A DNA stretch of 64,000 bases from Bacillus pseudomycoides DSM 12442 (lineage in GTDB: Bacteria > Bacillota > Bacilli > Bacillales > Bacillaceae_G). The stretch covers positions 4,268,720-4,332,719 of the forward strand of contig NZ_CM000745.1 of the NCBI RefSeq assembly GCF_000161455.1, in the 5' to 3' direction. The notes under the pieces are model-generated. The model was not told where the DNA came from, did not search any database, and worked only from the letters and a program-made list of their open reading frames with translations. The position numbers and the translations under genes were made by a program. Every line of letters begins with the position of its first letter. The stretch's first letter is position 1. Positions 40,549 to 48,939 of the stretch are shown here, piece by piece.

Positions 40549-42930
40549 ATGTTCCAAATTAAAAAGGCTGCTGTTCTCGGTTCTGGCGTAATGGGCTCAG
40601 GGATTGCTGCACATTTAGCCAATATCGGTATACCAACATTATTGCTTGATATTGTACCACAGGCGCTTACGAAAGAAGAGGAAGCGAAGGGGCTTACATT
40701 AGAACATAAAAGTGTGAGAAATCGTTTTAGTAACGGGGCACTGCAAAAATTAGTAAAGCAAAAGCCAGCTCCTCTTACAGTGAAAGGTAATCTGGCATTG
40801 ATTGAGGCAGGAAACTTAGAGGATGACATTGAGCGCCTTGCTGATGTAGATTGGATTATCGAAGTTGTTGTTGAAAACTTAGATGTTAAAAAGAAACTAT
40901 TTGAAAAAGTAGATGCTGTTCGTAAAGCTGGCTCTATTGTGAGCTCAAATACATCAGGTATTTCCGTTGAGAAAATGGCAGAAGGGCGTTCAGATGACTT
41001 TCAAAAACATTTCCTAGGAACGCATTTCTTTAACCCACCACGATATTTAAAACTTCTAGAGATTATACCGACAAAAGAAACAGATCCACAAGTGTTAAAC
41101 TTCATGAAATTATTTGGCGAAGACGTTCTTGGAAAAGGCGTTGTTATTGCGAAAGATACACCAAACTTTATTGGGAACCGCATCGGTACGTACGGTTTAC
41201 TTGTAACGTTGCAAGAAATGATCAAGCGTGGCTATAGCGTTGGGGAAGTTGATTCTGTAACAGGCCCATTAATCGGTCGTCCAAAGAGTGCAACGTTCCG
41301 TACGTTAGATGTTGTTGGGTTAGATACATTTGTTCATGTTGCGAACAATGTATATGAAAACGTGCAGGAAGAAGAAAGAGATGTATTTAAAGTACCAGCT
41401 TTCATGCATGACATGCTAGATAAAAAATGGCTTGGAAGTAAAACAGGTCAAGGTTTCTTCTTAAAACAAGGAAAAGAAATTTTAGAGTTAAATCCTGAGA
41501 CGATGGAATATGAAGCGCGTAAGAAATTAAAAGCCGCATCCGTAGAGTTAAGTAAACAAGAAAAAGGACTAGCGAACAAATTGAAAGCGCTTGTATATGC
41601 GAAGGATCGTGCAGGAGAGCTATTATGGAATATTATCACGCCAACTCTTTTATATTCTGCGAAGCTTCATAAAGAAATCGCAGATGATATTGTCGCAATT
41701 GATCAAGCGATGAAATGGGGATTTGGCTGGGAGCAAGGTCCATTTGAAGTTTGGGATGCAATTGGCGTAGAAAAATCCATTCAAAAGATGGAAGAGAACG
41801 GCCAAGTTGTTCCTGTGTGGGTAAAAGACATGTTAGAGAAAGGATTTGGTTCTTTCTATAAACATGATAATGGTGAAAGCTATTACTACGATAACGGTGA
41901 ATATAAGCTTATCCGACGTAATAAAAAAGCAATTTCTCTTAAGCAATTAAAAGAGAAAAATGGCGTGTTAAAGAAAAACAGCGGAGCGAGCTTAATTGAT
42001 TTAGGTGATGGCATCCTTTGCTTAGAATTCCATTCGAAGAGCAATGCGATTGGTATGGATATTACGCAAATGATTAATTACGCTGTTGACGAAGTAGAAA
42101 AGAATTATAAAGGACTTGTTATCGGAAACCAATCGAAGAACTTCTGCGTTGGTGCAAACCTTGCGATGATCTTAATGGAAGCACAAGATGACAACTACTT
42201 TGAAATTGAGTGGGTCGTGAAAAACTTCCAAGACGCAATGATGAAAATTAAATACAGCTCTAAGCCAGTCGTTGCAGCGCCATATGGTATGACGCTTGGT
42301 GGCGGTACAGAAGTTTGCTTACCAGCAGCTAGCATTCAAGCTTCTAGCGAAACGTACATGGGATTAGTAGAAGTCGGCGTTGGTTTAATCCCTGGCGGTG
42401 GCGGTAACAAAGAACTATATATTAAACATTTAAACAAAATGGCAAACGGTGTGGAGTTTGACCTGCAAAAGGTTGCGAATAAAGTGTTCGAATCAGTTGC
42501 GATGGCAAAAGTATCTACATCAGCGCAAGAGGCTGTTTCTCGCAACTTCTTAGGCGATAAAGATGGTATTAGTGTGAATGGTGATCACTTACTATATGAT
42601 GCAAAACAAAAAGCACTGGCTTTATATGAAGCGGGTTACAAAGCACCGATTCGTAAAAAGATACCGGTTGTTGGTGAGACAGGATATGCAACGCTTTTAC
42701 TTGGAGCTGAAGCAATGCATTTATCTGGTTATATTTCCGAGTATGATTTACACATTGCGAAAAAGCTCGCATATGTCATTGCCGGCGGAAAAGTACCATA
42801 CGGAACAGAAGTTGATGAGCAGTATTTATTAGATGTGGAACGTGAAGCATTTATCAGTTTAGTAAGTGAGATGAAATCACAAGCAAGAATGCAGCACATG
42901 CTTGTAAAAGGAAAGCCATTACGTAACTAA
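40549..42930 (+). CDS. fadN: 3-hydroxyacyl-CoA dehydrogenase/enoyl-CoA hydratase FadN
   Basis: A 793-residue bifunctional beta-oxidation enzyme. Residues 1-310 are the NAD-binding and C-terminal dehydrogenase domains (VLGSGVMGSGIAAHLA; catalytic GTHFFNPP region). From about 480 a crotonase/enoyl-CoA hydratase domain follows (AAPYGMTLGGGTEVCL; GLVEVGVGLIPGGGG). It catalyses hydration and oxidation of enoyl-CoA to 3-ketoacyl-CoA. First gene of the FadR-controlled fadN-fadA-fadE operon, with GGGGGAG before the ATG. Confidence 0.95.
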   Translation: MFQIKKAAVLGSGVMGSGIAAHLANIGIPTLLLDIVPQALTKEEEAKGLTLEHKSVRNRFSNGALQKLVKQKPAPLTVKGNLALIEAGNLEDDIERLADVDWIIEVVVENLDVKKKLFEKVDAVRKAGSIVSSNTSGISVEKMAEGRSDDFQKHFLGTHFFNPPRYLKLLEIIPTKETDPQVLNFMKLFGEDVLGKGVVIAKDTPNFIGNRIGTYGLLVTLQEMIKRGYSVGEVDSVTGPLIGRPKSATFRTLDVVGLDTFVHVANNVYENVQEEERDVFKVPAFMHDMLDKKWLGSKTGQGFFLKQGKEILELNPETMEYEARKKLKAASVELSKQEKGLANKLKALVYAKDRAGELLWNIITPTLLYSAKLHKEIADDIVAIDQAMKWGFGWEQGPFEVWDAIGVEKSIQKMEENGQVVPVWVKDMLEKGFGSFYKHDNGESYYYDNGEYKLIRRNKKAISLKQLKEKNGVLKKNSGASLIDLGDGILCLEFHSKSNAIGMDITQMINYAVDEVEKNYKGLVIGNQSKNFCVGANLAMILMEAQDDNYFEIEWVVKNFQDAMMKIKYSSKPVVAAPYGMTLGGGTEVCLPAASIQASSETYMGLVEVGVGLIPGGGGNKELYIKHLNKMANGVEFDLQKVANKVFESVAMAKVSTSAQEAVSRNFLGDKDGISVNGDHLLYDAKQKALALYEAGYKAPIRKKIPVVGETGYATLLLGAEAMHLSGYISEYDLHIAKKLAYVIAGGKVPYGTEVDEQYLLDVEREAFISLVSEMKSQARMQHMLVKGKPLRN

Positions 42931-42951
42931 TAACGAGGGGAGATATCGTTC

Positions 42952-44127
42952 ATGAGAGAAGCTGTCATTGTTGCGGGAGCAAGAACACCAATTGGTAAGG
43001 CAAAGAGAGGTTCATTAAAAACAGTTCGACCTGATGATTTAGGGGCATTAGTAGTAAAAGAAACGTTAAAACGTGCGAATAATTATGAAGGGCCAATTGA
43101 TGATTTAATTTTCGGTTGTGCGATGCCAGAAGCAGAGCAAGGCTTAAATATGGCTCGTAATATCGGCGGATTAGCAGGGCTTTCTTATGATGTTCCAGCT
43201 ATTACAATTAACCGTTACTGTTCTTCAGGACTGCAAAGTATTGCTTACGGTGCAGAGCGCATTATGTTAGGACATTCAGAAGCAGTATTATCTGGCGGAG
43301 CAGAGTCTATGAGCTTAGTTCCAATGATGGGGCATGTTGTTCGCCCAAATAGCCGACTTGTAGAAGCGGCTCCAGAATATTATATGGGCATGGGACACAC
43401 AGCGGAGCAAGTTGCTGTAAAATATGGAATTTCCCGTGAAGAGCAAGATGCATTCGCAGTAAGAAGTCATCAGCGTGCAGCGAAAGCGTTAGCTGATGGG
43501 AAGTTTGCTGACGAAACAGTAGCTGTGGATGTAATGCTACGCACTATTGCAGCGAATAACAAAATTCAAGAAGAAAAAATTATCTTCTCACAAGATGAAG
43601 GCGTAAGAGCGGACACAACATTAGATATCTTAGGAAAATTGCGTCCAGCATTTAACGTTCGCGGTTCTGTCACTGCTGGTAATTCTTCACAAATGAGTGA
43701 TGGAGCAGCGTCAGTACTTCTTATGGATCGTGAAAAAGCAGTGAGCGATGGCATGAAGCCACTTGCGAAATTCCGTTCCTTTGCAGTAGCTGGTGTACCA
43801 CCAGAAGTAATGGGAATTGGACCAATCGCAGCGATTCCGAAAGCGTTAAAATTAGCAGGATTAGAGCTATCTGATATCGGCTTATTTGAACTAAATGAAG
43901 CATTTGCTTCTCAATCGATCCAAGTTATTCGTGAGCTTGGTCTAGATGAAGAAAAAGTCAATGTCAACGGCGGTGCAATCGCACTTGGTCATCCGCTTGG
44001 CTGTACAGGAGCAAAATTAACATTATCTCTTATTCATGAAATGAAACGCCGCAATGAGCAATTCGGTATTGTAACAATGTGTATTGGTGGCGGTATGGGA
44101 GCTGCTGGGGTGTTTGAACTACTATAA
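42952..44127 (+). CDS. fadA: Acetyl-CoA C-acyltransferase FadA
   Basis: A 391-residue thiolase that cleaves 3-ketoacyl-CoA. The nucleophilic cysteine is in NRYCSSGLQSIA, the catalytic histidine in NGGAIALGHPLGCTGA, and the second cysteine in MCIGGGMGAAG. It follows fadN by 21 bases with GAGGGGAG as ribosome site. A partial bcr-type repeat and a hairpin separate it from fadE. Confidence 0.95.
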   Translation: MREAVIVAGARTPIGKAKRGSLKTVRPDDLGALVVKETLKRANNYEGPIDDLIFGCAMPEAEQGLNMARNIGGLAGLSYDVPAITINRYCSSGLQSIAYGAERIMLGHSEAVLSGGAESMSLVPMMGHVVRPNSRLVEAAPEYYMGMGHTAEQVAVKYGISREEQDAFAVRSHQRAAKALADGKFADETVAVDVMLRTIAANNKIQEEKIIFSQDEGVRADTTLDILGKLRPAFNVRGSVTAGNSSQMSDGAASVLLMDREKAVSDGMKPLAKFRSFAVAGVPPEVMGIGPIAAIPKALKLAGLELSDIGLFELNEAFASQSIQVIRELGLDEEKVNVNGGAIALGHPLGCTGAKLTLSLIHEMKRRNEQFGIVTMCIGGGMGAAGVFELL

Positions 44128-44139
44128 AAAAGTGCAGGC

Positions 44140-44200
44140 GGCTTGCTCAGAACAAGAGGACGTTGGAGGCCCTGACGAAGAGTGGAAACGACTAAAGGGT
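44140..44200 (-). repeat. Partial bcr-type repeat, copy D
   Basis: The reverse strand reads TCGTTTCCACTCTTCGTCAG, then CTCCAACGTCCTCTTGTTC and TGAGCAAGCCGCCTGC, a degenerate right part of the repeat at 12941-13082. It lies inside the fad operon between fadA and fadE. Confidence 0.6.
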
Positions 44201-44217
44201 ATAAAAAATAAAGGAAG

Positions 44218-44249
44218 AGCCAGCTTCTCTCAAAGTGAGAGAAGTGGCT
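44218..44249 (+). other. Hairpin between fadA and fadE
   Basis: CTTCTCTC and GAGAGAAG arms around AAAGT, extended by AGCCA/TGGCT. There is no T run, so it more likely affects mRNA stability or processing than termination. Confidence 0.5.
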
Positions 44250-44276
44250 TATGAAAATATGAAGGAGGAAATTTTC

Positions 44277-46061
44277 ATGGAAAAAACAGTGGGAAATGCA
44301 GTTAAAGGCGGTAGCTTTTTAGTTGATGAGATTACGATTGATCAAGTATTTACACCGGAAGATTATAGCGATGAGCATAAAATGATAGCGAAAACGACAG
44401 AGGACTTTATCGTAAATGAAGTTCTACCAGAGCTTGAATATTTAGAGCAACATGAGTTTGATCGCTCTGTTCGTTTATTAAAAGAGGCTGGCGAGCTTGG
44501 ATTATTAGGCGCTGACGTACCAGAAGAATATGGCGGAATCGGTCTTGATAAAATCAGCTCAGCATTAATTGCAGAAAAATTTTCTCGCGCTGGCGGCTTT
44601 GCAATTACACACGGTGCCCACGTTGGTATCGGATCTTTACCAATCGTTTTATTCGGTAATGAAGAGCAAAAGAAACAATATTTACCGCCACTTGCAACAG
44701 GTGAAAAATTAGCTGCATACGCATTAACTGAGCCAGGATCCGGATCTGATGCATTAGGTGCGAAAACAACAGCACGCTTAAATGCAGAAGGAACGCATTA
44801 CGTGTTAAATGGTGAAAAACAATGGATTACAAACTCTGCTTTCGCTGATGTATTCGTTGTATACGCAAAAGTTGATGGTGAGCACTTCACAGCGTTTATC
44901 GTAGAGAAAGAATATCCAGGCGTATCTACAAGCCCTGAAGAAAAGAAAATGGGTATCAAATGTTCTTCTACTCGTACATTAATTTTAGAAGATGCATTAG
45001 TACCAAAAGAAAATGTACTTGGTGAAATTGGTAAAGGTCATATTATCGCTTTCAACATTTTAAATATTGGCCGCTACAAATTAGGTGTTGGTACAGTTGG
45101 TTCTTCAAAACGTGCGTTAGAAATTTCAGCACAATATGCAAATCAGCGTCAACAGTTCAAACAACCAATCGCTCGCTTCCCATTAATTCAAGAAAAACTT
45201 GCAAATATGGCAGCGAAAATTTATGCAGCAGAAAGCTCTGTATATCGTACAGTTGGTTTATTTGAAAGCCATATGAGCACATTAACAGAAGAGCAAGTAA
45301 AAGATGGTAAGGCTGTAGCAGCTTCTATTGCTGAATATGCAATTGAGTGCTCGTTGAATAAAGTATTCGGTTCTGAAGTATTAGACTATGTAGTAGATGA
45401 AGGCGTGCAAATTCATGGTGGTTACGGATTTATGGCAGAGTATGAGATTGAAAGAATGTACCGCGATTCTCGTATTAACCGTATTTTCGAAGGCACGAAC
45501 GAAATCAACCGCTTAATCGTACCAGGTACGTTCTTACGTAAAGCGATGAAAGGTGAATTACCACTTCTTCAAAAAGCGCAAAAATTACAAGAAGAGTTAA
45601 TGATGATGATGCCTGAAGAAGTAGGCGATGAGCCATTAGCACTTCAAAAATATTTAGTAAATAACGCGAAGAAAATCGGCTTAATGGTAGCTGGATTAGC
45701 TGTTCAAAAATACGGTAAAGCATTAGATAAAGAGCAAGAAGTTCTTGTTAACATTGCAGATATCGTAAGCAACTTATACGCAATGGAATCAGCTGTTCTT
45801 CGTACAGAAAAAGCAATCAAAGCAACTGGTCTTGAAAAGAATAAACAAAAAGTATTGTACACTGAAGTATTCTGCCAAGAAGCGTTCAACCAAATCGAAG
45901 CAGATGCGAAAGAAACAATTATTGCAGTTGAAAATGGTGATATGCTGCGCATGATGTTATCAGCGCTTCGCAAATTCACACGTCACACACCGCTTAACGT
46001 AATTCCGAAGAAACGTGAAATTGCTGCGAAAGTGTTAGAGGATGAGCGTTATACAGTTTAA
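44277..46061 (+). CDS. fadE: Acyl-CoA dehydrogenase FadE
   Basis: A 594-residue FAD-dependent acyl-CoA dehydrogenase for the first beta-oxidation step. Features are the YALTEPGSGSDALGAKTTA FAD/substrate stretch, KQWITNSAFADVFVVYAK, and QIHGGYGFMAEYEIERMYRDSRINRIFEGTNEI, which holds the catalytic region, followed by the extra C-terminal helical domain of YusJ-type enzymes. ATG 44277 with AAGGAGG at 7 bases is clearly the start. Third gene of the fadNAE operon. Confidence 0.95.
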   Translation: MEKTVGNAVKGGSFLVDEITIDQVFTPEDYSDEHKMIAKTTEDFIVNEVLPELEYLEQHEFDRSVRLLKEAGELGLLGADVPEEYGGIGLDKISSALIAEKFSRAGGFAITHGAHVGIGSLPIVLFGNEEQKKQYLPPLATGEKLAAYALTEPGSGSDALGAKTTARLNAEGTHYVLNGEKQWITNSAFADVFVVYAKVDGEHFTAFIVEKEYPGVSTSPEEKKMGIKCSSTRTLILEDALVPKENVLGEIGKGHIIAFNILNIGRYKLGVGTVGSSKRALEISAQYANQRQQFKQPIARFPLIQEKLANMAAKIYAAESSVYRTVGLFESHMSTLTEEQVKDGKAVAASIAEYAIECSLNKVFGSEVLDYVVDEGVQIHGGYGFMAEYEIERMYRDSRINRIFEGTNEINRLIVPGTFLRKAMKGELPLLQKAQKLQEELMMMMPEEVGDEPLALQKYLVNNAKKIGLMVAGLAVQKYGKALDKEQEVLVNIADIVSNLYAMESAVLRTEKAIKATGLEKNKQKVLYTEVFCQEAFNQIEADAKETIIAVENGDMLRMMLSALRKFTRHTPLNVIPKKREIAAKVLEDERYTV

Positions 46062-46072
46062 TGAGTAATTAA

Positions 46073-46107
46073 AAACAGTAGTCACGTTTGTGGCTACTGT
46101 TTTTTTT
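46073..46107. terminator. Terminator after fadE
   Basis: AACAGTAG and CTACTGTT arms with inner pairing and eight T; it may also serve the convergent gene at 46566. Confidence 0.88.
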
Positions 46108-46119
46108 AGTTTTGTTAAA

Positions 46120-46566
46120 CTAATCTTCACTAATTACTCCGTATCGCATTTTATCTCCCATCCACGAACTAGCATCTCTCCACTTTACACTTTTCGCAGC
46201 AATCCAACTTACTTCATATTGTGTAACCTCGTTAGGCTTCCAGCCAATATCATCTGCCCAATAAAATAAATTGTTTTGTAATAGAAGAGATGCACCGAAA
46301 ATGGTTGAATCATGATTTTCAGGAGGCGGAGTTAAATGAAATTGTGTAACACCTTCAACGAGTAACTCTATTGCGGAGGGGTTCTCATACTGTCTTTGAA
46401 AAAGTATTCTTACGTTTGTACCAGATAATACCCTCATAGATAAATTCTCATCTACACAGCTATCTGTCCACAAATATAATTCTTTCAAACAACTATCGTG
46501 AAAGCCTCCAAATAAATGAAGGAGGTTTTCAATATTTTCTTTTGTTTTGATTGTATTCCAACTCAT
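46120..46566 (-). CDS. Hypothetical protein, orphan-immunity-like
   Basis: A 148-residue soluble protein with the N-terminal HLFGGFHDSCLKELYLWT segment and a Trp-rich C-terminal part (WADDIGWKPNE, VKWRDASSWMG). A GGFHDSCxKE opening is common in small proteins often seen as orphan immunity genes in Bacillus (recall, not confirmed). No toxin gene is adjacent. No strong ribosome site is visible before the ATG. Confidence 0.6.
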   Translation of the reverse strand: MSWNTIKTKENIENLLHLFGGFHDSCLKELYLWTDSCVDENLSMRVLSGTNVRILFQRQYENPSAIELLVEGVTQFHLTPPPENHDSTIFGASLLLQNNLFYWADDIGWKPNEVTQYEVSWIAAKSVKWRDASSWMGDKMRYGVISED

Positions 46567-46663
46567 ATAGCACCTACTTTACAGATATTTTAGTTTGGTT
46601 TTACTTTATTTCTATTGTACTAAGTTGCTATTACTTTAACTGACGAATTTTTGTATTATAAAA

Positions 46664-46703
46664 ATGTTAAAAATAATTCACAACATGTTAAAAATAAATT
46701 ACA
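46664..46703 (+). promoter_or_regulatory. Direct repeats before second XRE cassette
   Basis: ATGTTAAAAATAATTCACA (46664-46682) and ATGTTAAAAATAAATTACA (46685-46703) are two near-identical 19-base units offset by 21 bases, two helical turns. They are probable regulator binding sites. Confidence 0.6.
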
Positions 46704-46742
46704 ATAAAAATATAGAAAATAATGTAAAAAGTGGAGGTGGCT

Positions 46743-46970
46743 ATGAATCAAAGAGGAAGTTTAGTAAATAACCTGATTGTACTTCGAGCAGAGAAGCGAT
46801 GGTCACAAACGGAATTAGCAAATCGCGTGGGCGTTAGTAGGCAAACAATAGCTTCTATTGAAGCAAATCGATACAATCCATCTCTTATTTTAGCTTTTGA
46901 AATTGCTCATGTTCTTGGTAAGGAGTTTCATGAAGTCTTTCAATATACGATAGAGGGGGAAATGGAATGA
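46743..46970 (+). CDS. XRE/Cro-type regulator (second cassette)
   Basis: A 75-residue single-domain helix-turn-helix protein (WSQTELANRVGVSRQTIASIEANRYNPSLILAFEIAHVLG), of the same short class as the regulator at 24858. The start ATG 46743 follows GTGGAGG. It overlaps the next gene by four bases (ATGA), so the pair is translationally coupled. Direct repeats with 21-base offset lie upstream. Confidence 0.87.
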   Translation: MNQRGSLVNNLIVLRAEKRWSQTELANRVGVSRQTIASIEANRYNPSLILAFEIAHVLGKEFHEVFQYTIEGEME

Positions 46971-47254
46971 TAATAGCAATAGGAATGGTCGCATCAATCG
47001 CAGGGTTAATTGGGGTGTTATATTCAACACGTTTTGAAAAGAAAGAGGGAAATGATGAGAGAGGGGATCAAATTACAGGAAATGCTGCAAAAATCTCGTT
47101 ATTTGTATTCTTACTTTCGTATTTAATTATTTTTCTAATCGGTAACCTATATTCATTAACGAGTGAACAGTATAAATTAGCGAATGCATGTTTATTGGCA
47201 GGAGTATTATGCTCCTATTCATTATCTATTTTAGTTTTGAGAAAAAGATATTAG
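46967..47254 (+). CDS. Small membrane protein paired with XRE regulator
   Basis: A 95-residue protein with three hydrophobic segments (IIAIGMVASIAGLIGVLY, ISLFVFLLSYLIIFLIGNL, ACLLAGVLCSYSLSILVL) and a charged loop (KKEGNDERGDQI). It resembles DUF2178-like partners of short XRE regulators. Its start overlaps the regulator stop. It may hold the regulator at the membrane or sense an envelope signal (inference). Confidence 0.72.
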   Translation: MIIAIGMVASIAGLIGVLYSTRFEKKEGNDERGDQITGNAAKISLFVFLLSYLIIFLIGNLYSLTSEQYKLANACLLAGVLCSYSLSILVLRKRY

Positions 47255-47259
47255 ATGAG

Positions 47260-47301
47260 AAAGAGCTGTTTTACATATTAATTTGTAAACAGCTCTTTTT
47301 G
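47260..47301 (+). terminator. Terminator after XRE cassette 2
   Basis: AAAGAGCTGTTTTAC and GTAAACAGCTCTTT arms followed by TT. Confidence 0.85.
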
Positions 47302-47329
47302 TTATGTTTGATTAGAAAGGATGAATGAG

Positions 47330-48046
47330 ATGCGAATGATACATAAAAGTACAATTTATCAATTAGCATTTTTTCCAAATCTATTTCCAATCAATTGCTA
47401 TTTCGTTGAAGAAGAAAAAGGATTAACTTTAATTGATGCAGCATTGTCGTTTAGTGCAAAGAAGATTTTAGAATCAGCTCGAACAATCGGAAAACCAATT
47501 ACGAACATTGTTATAACACATGTACATGATGATCATGTAGGTGCAATTGATGCGCTGAAGCAGGTACTTCCTGATGTTCCTGTTCATATTTCAAAAAGAG
47601 ATTCCCGCTTGCTTGAAGGAGACATGTCATTGCAGCAAGGGGAAGCGAACGTTCCAATAAAAGTTGGAGTATCTAAAAAAATACAGACGATCCCAGATGT
47701 GCTTCTGCAGGAGGGAAATCAAGTTGGTTCTCTTTTAGCAATTATGGCACCAGGACATACACCGGGTTCGATGGCCTTTTTGGATACAAGAAATGATGCA
47801 TTGATTGCTGGAGACGCATTTCAAACAAGGGGAGGGATTGCGGTGGCTGGCCAGATTAAGTGGCTCTTTCCGTTTCCTGTGTTTGGAACGTGGCATGCAA
47901 AAACAGCATTAAAGAGCGCTCAGAAACTGCTACGATATAAACCGTCTGTATTGGCGACAGGGCACGGAAAGATGATTGAGGATCCGATGTTACGTATGCA
48001 ACGAGCGATTGAAGAAGCTGAGCGAAATTTAGCGAGAAAGGTGTAA
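47330..48046 (+). CDS. MBL fold metallohydrolase
   Basis: A 238-residue metallo-beta-lactamase-fold hydrolase. The zinc-binding motif is THVHDDHVGA, with later ligands in APGHTPGS (His), AGDAF (Asp) and ATGHGKM (His). The substrate is unknown; such proteins include lactonases, thioesterases and glyoxalase II-like enzymes. The ATG at 47330 gives AAAGG a 9-base spacing; ATG 47321 directly abuts that ribosome site. It appears monocistronic. Confidence 0.85.
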   Translation: MRMIHKSTIYQLAFFPNLFPINCYFVEEEKGLTLIDAALSFSAKKILESARTIGKPITNIVITHVHDDHVGAIDALKQVLPDVPVHISKRDSRLLEGDMSLQQGEANVPIKVGVSKKIQTIPDVLLQEGNQVGSLLAIMAPGHTPGSMAFLDTRNDALIAGDAFQTRGGIAVAGQIKWLFPFPVFGTWHAKTALKSAQKLLRYKPSVLATGHGKMIEDPMLRMQRAIEEAERNLARKV

Positions 48047-48237
48047 AGAAATGGGGAGATGAAGTGATGTGGGGGGGGAATTGAAAAGGTCCCTCAATAA
48101 TTTAGAGGATTCTTTACTAAGAATGAACCTTTTATTTTTTAGTGAATCATCATCTTATACCCTCACTTTACATGCATACAATCCGAAAAGGAATAAATAC
48201 TAAATGTTGAATGACTAAAGAAAGGAAGGTTTTTATT

Positions 48238-48423
48238 ATGCCAAACTTAACAGAGCTTGAGCTTGAAAATTTACGTCATCTTATTGGAGGACATGCGACA
48301 GTTGCAAATAAACTAGATCAGTATGCGCAGCAGTGTACAGATCCTCAATTGAAACAAATGCTACAACAAGATGCACAAGCTGCAAGAAATACAAAACAAC
48401 AATTAATGTCCTTTTTAGGCTAG
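48238..48423 (+). CDS. CotF-like small spore coat-associated protein
   Basis: A 61-residue helical protein (PNLTELELENLRHLIGGHATVANKLDQYAQQC) resembling the N-terminal half of CotF/YusN-type coat proteins. Its partner at 48437 resembles the C-terminal half, so together they look like a split Coat_F protein. AAGGAAGG lies before the ATG. Expression during sporulation is inferred from the family. Confidence 0.75.
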   Translation: MPNLTELELENLRHLIGGHATVANKLDQYAQQCTDPQLKQMLQQDAQAARNTKQQLMSFLG

Positions 48424-48436
48424 GAGGGTATCGATT

Positions 48437-48685
48437 ATGAATGAAAAAGATATGGTTAACGATTATTTATCGGAATTAAATGCTAGTTTGACTAGTTATG
48501 CGAATTACATAGCAGAGTCAAATAACGAACAGTTACATCAAACGCTGATTCACATTCGAAATCAGGATGAAATGAGACAACGTAGTGTATATAAATATGC
48601 ATTACAAAAAGGACATTATAAGCCAGCTGCTCCTGCAAATCCAACGGTTGTTCAGCAGCTGAAAAGTCAATTAAGCGCACAGTAA
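48437..48685 (+). CDS. yusN: Spore coat protein, CotF/YusN family
   Basis: An 82-residue protein beginning MNEKDMVNDYLSELNASLTSYANYI, matching the Coat_F family (YusN of B. subtilis, from memory). The GHYKPAAPANP segment near the end is also typical. It is 14 bases downstream of the first CotF-like gene, with AGGAGG as ribosome site. B. subtilis yusN sits by fadM, so the placement fits. Confidence 0.8.
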   Translation: MNEKDMVNDYLSELNASLTSYANYIAESNNEQLHQTLIHIRNQDEMRQRSVYKYALQKGHYKPAAPANPTVVQQLKSQLSAQ

Positions 48686-48691
48686 TGAATA

Positions 48692-48735
48692 AAAAAAGCG
48701 AGTGAATATCAGATGATAATTCACTCGCTTTTTTA
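48692..48735 (+). terminator. Terminator after CotF-like pair
   Basis: AAAAGCGAGTGAAT and ATTCACTCGCTTTT arms with T run. Confidence 0.88.
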
Positions 48736-48868
48736 TTTATATATATATCAATAAACAAGTATAAAATATTTTTTTAGTTGTAACAAATATGACGAAAAGT
48801 TTGTAAGGTATGTCACAAAAAGTACAAAAGATTGCTCAATGTTTCACAAAGTATCCATGGTTATTACA

Positions 48869-48885
48869 GTGAGAATCACTATAAT
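48869..48885 (+). promoter_or_regulatory. ldh promoter region with AGTGA palindrome
   Basis: A perfect -10 TATAAT (48880-48885) lacks a good -35. The inverted repeat AGTGA-GAA-TCACT (48869-48881) overlaps its start. It may bind a redox regulator such as Rex or Fnr, although it does not match either consensus closely. Confidence 0.45.
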
Positions 48886-48939
48886 AAAAAGTGTAAAGAA
48901 CAAACAAAAACATTACATAATTACATAGGAGAGGTTCTT

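Noticed and set aside
44218..44249. Terminator between fadA and fadE
   Set aside because: The stem is strong but no T run follows; fadE has no separate promoter that I can see.
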